The position numbers were made by a program, and so were the translations under genes. From the NCBI GenBank assembly GCA_023137275.1, contig JAGLPO010000080.1:1-37061 (forward strand): a stretch of 37,061 nt of DNA. Direction: 5' to 3'. Position 1 is the stretch's first letter. Each line of letters opens with the position of its first letter. A model generated the notes under the pieces. That model did no database searches and had not been told where the DNA came from. It saw only the letters and a program-made list of their open reading frames with translations. Origin of the DNA: Candidatus Parcubacteria bacterium. Its GTDB lineage: Bacteria > Patescibacteriota > Patescibacteriia > Patescibacteriales > UBA12075. Positions 36,163 to 37,061 of the stretch are shown here, piece by piece.

Positions 36163-36981
36163 TTATTTAATTTTTAATTTTTTAACGGTTGGATTGCCAA
36201 GCAAAATTTTCATTTGAGAAATTGCGATTTTATTCAACTGCATTAATCTTTCCGGCTGCCCTATCTCTTGTTCAATGAATAGCGCATTTAAATTTTCAAG
36301 GTTAGCCAGACAAACTAACTGAGCCACATTTGCGTAATCACGAACATTGCCTTGTTTATCAAAATTTTTATTTTTCCACTCTTTGGCTGTTATTCCAAAA
36401 AGGGCGATATTCAGCACATCAGCCTCATTAGCATAAATATGTTGTTCTCTCTGCTTAGGAAGCTTCAGTGGTATTAAATTTTCTTTAATAGCATCTGTAT
36501 GTATTCTATAATTTATTTTTACCAAACTTCTTTTAAAATCCCAGCCAAGCGATTTTTTTTCGTTTTCCTCTTCTTTTAATCTTTGAAATTCTTTAATTAA
36601 AAACAGTTTAAATTCCGGTGAGATCCAGGATGCAAATTCAAAAGCTATATCTTTATGCGCGTAAGTTCCGCCGTATCTGCCTGTTTTTGCGATAATACCT
36701 ATGGCGTTTGTTTTTTGTATCCATTGCTTCACGGATAAAGTAAATCTATTAAAGCCGGCTTGATCTTTAATTCCCCCGAATTCGGGGGAATTAAAATTTT
36801 GATTATTTATTTGCTCCCAAATACCGATAAATTCTATTGTATTTTTATTTCTTAACCACTTTTCTATTAAAACCAAACCGTTTTCCAAATTTCTTACCAT
36901 ATCAGTCAAAGAAATAAAATCATTTTTTTCTTGAGAAAACAATGTTATTTTTGCACCTTTGACATTTATTTTCTTAAGCAT
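36163..36981 (-). CDS. KilA-N domain-containing protein
   Basis: FISLTDMVRNLENGLVLIEKWLRNKNTIEFIGIWEQINN...VKQWIQKTNAIGIIAKTGRYGGTYAHKDIAFEFASWISPEFKLFLIKEFQRLKEEE. Confidence 0.92.
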   Translation of the reverse strand: MLKKINVKGAKITLFSQEKNDFISLTDMVRNLENGLVLIEKWLRNKNTIEFIGIWEQINNQNFNSPEFGGIKDQAGFNRFTLSVKQWIQKTNAIGIIAKTGRYGGTYAHKDIAFEFASWISPEFKLFLIKEFQRLKEEENEKKSLGWDFKRSLVKINYRIHTDAIKENLIPLKLPKQREQHIYANEADVLNIALFGITAKEWKNKNFDKQGNVRDYANVAQLVCLANLENLNALFIEQEIGQPERLMQLNKIAISQMKILLGNPTVKKLKIK

Positions 36982-36999
36982 AGTTTTAAAAATTTATTG

Positions 37000-37035
37000 A
37001 ACCATACCTCAGAAAAAAATCCAAGGGTTAGGTTT
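37000..37035. repeat. Direct repeat copy 2 (AACCATACCTCAGAAAAAAATCCAAGGGTTAGGTTT), copy 1 at 35902-35936
   Basis: Near-identical to 35902-35936 (one substitution pair and one 1-nt indel); flanks the KilA-N gene. Confidence 0.85.
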
Positions 37036-37061
37036 ATTCAAGTTATACCCTAAAGAGTACC

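Overview
The window reads as Patescibacteria/CPR-like DNA (inferred from gene content) with two parts. (1) Positions ~1-13.5 kb look like an accessory island. It ends at a large serine recombinase whose 3' end is read antisense through a tRNA-Gln(CTG) gene. It carries a partial transposase, a PIN-Zn-ribbon + GIY-YIG nuclease pair, and a decayed restriction-modification cluster: a TdeIII-like REase with one in-frame TAG, an HNH nuclease, a Bro-N gene, and only the C-terminus of a methyltransferase. It also holds a wHTH gene next to a ~1 kb GC-rich, apparently non-coding array of long hairpins, a MITE-like inverted repeat, and small orphan ORFs. (2) Positions ~13.5-37 kb look more core-like: dnaX, a VirD4/TraD-like ATPase, an S51 peptidase, a DUF4012 protein, a GT4 glycosyltransferase and a 2997-aa surface protein. 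Bro-N/KilA-N genes and dispersed hairpin repeats interrupt this part. The most unusual signals are: the hairpin array at ~8.5-9.5 kb; perfect DNA palindromes embedded in frame in all three Bro-N/KilA-N ORFs; direct repeats beside the start codons of two of those genes; repeat copies with compensatory arm changes; and an in-frame 'SYAKA(S/A)xDK' palindromic peptide insert in both DnaX and the DUF4012 protein. All calls come from reading the sequence; no database search or folding was run.
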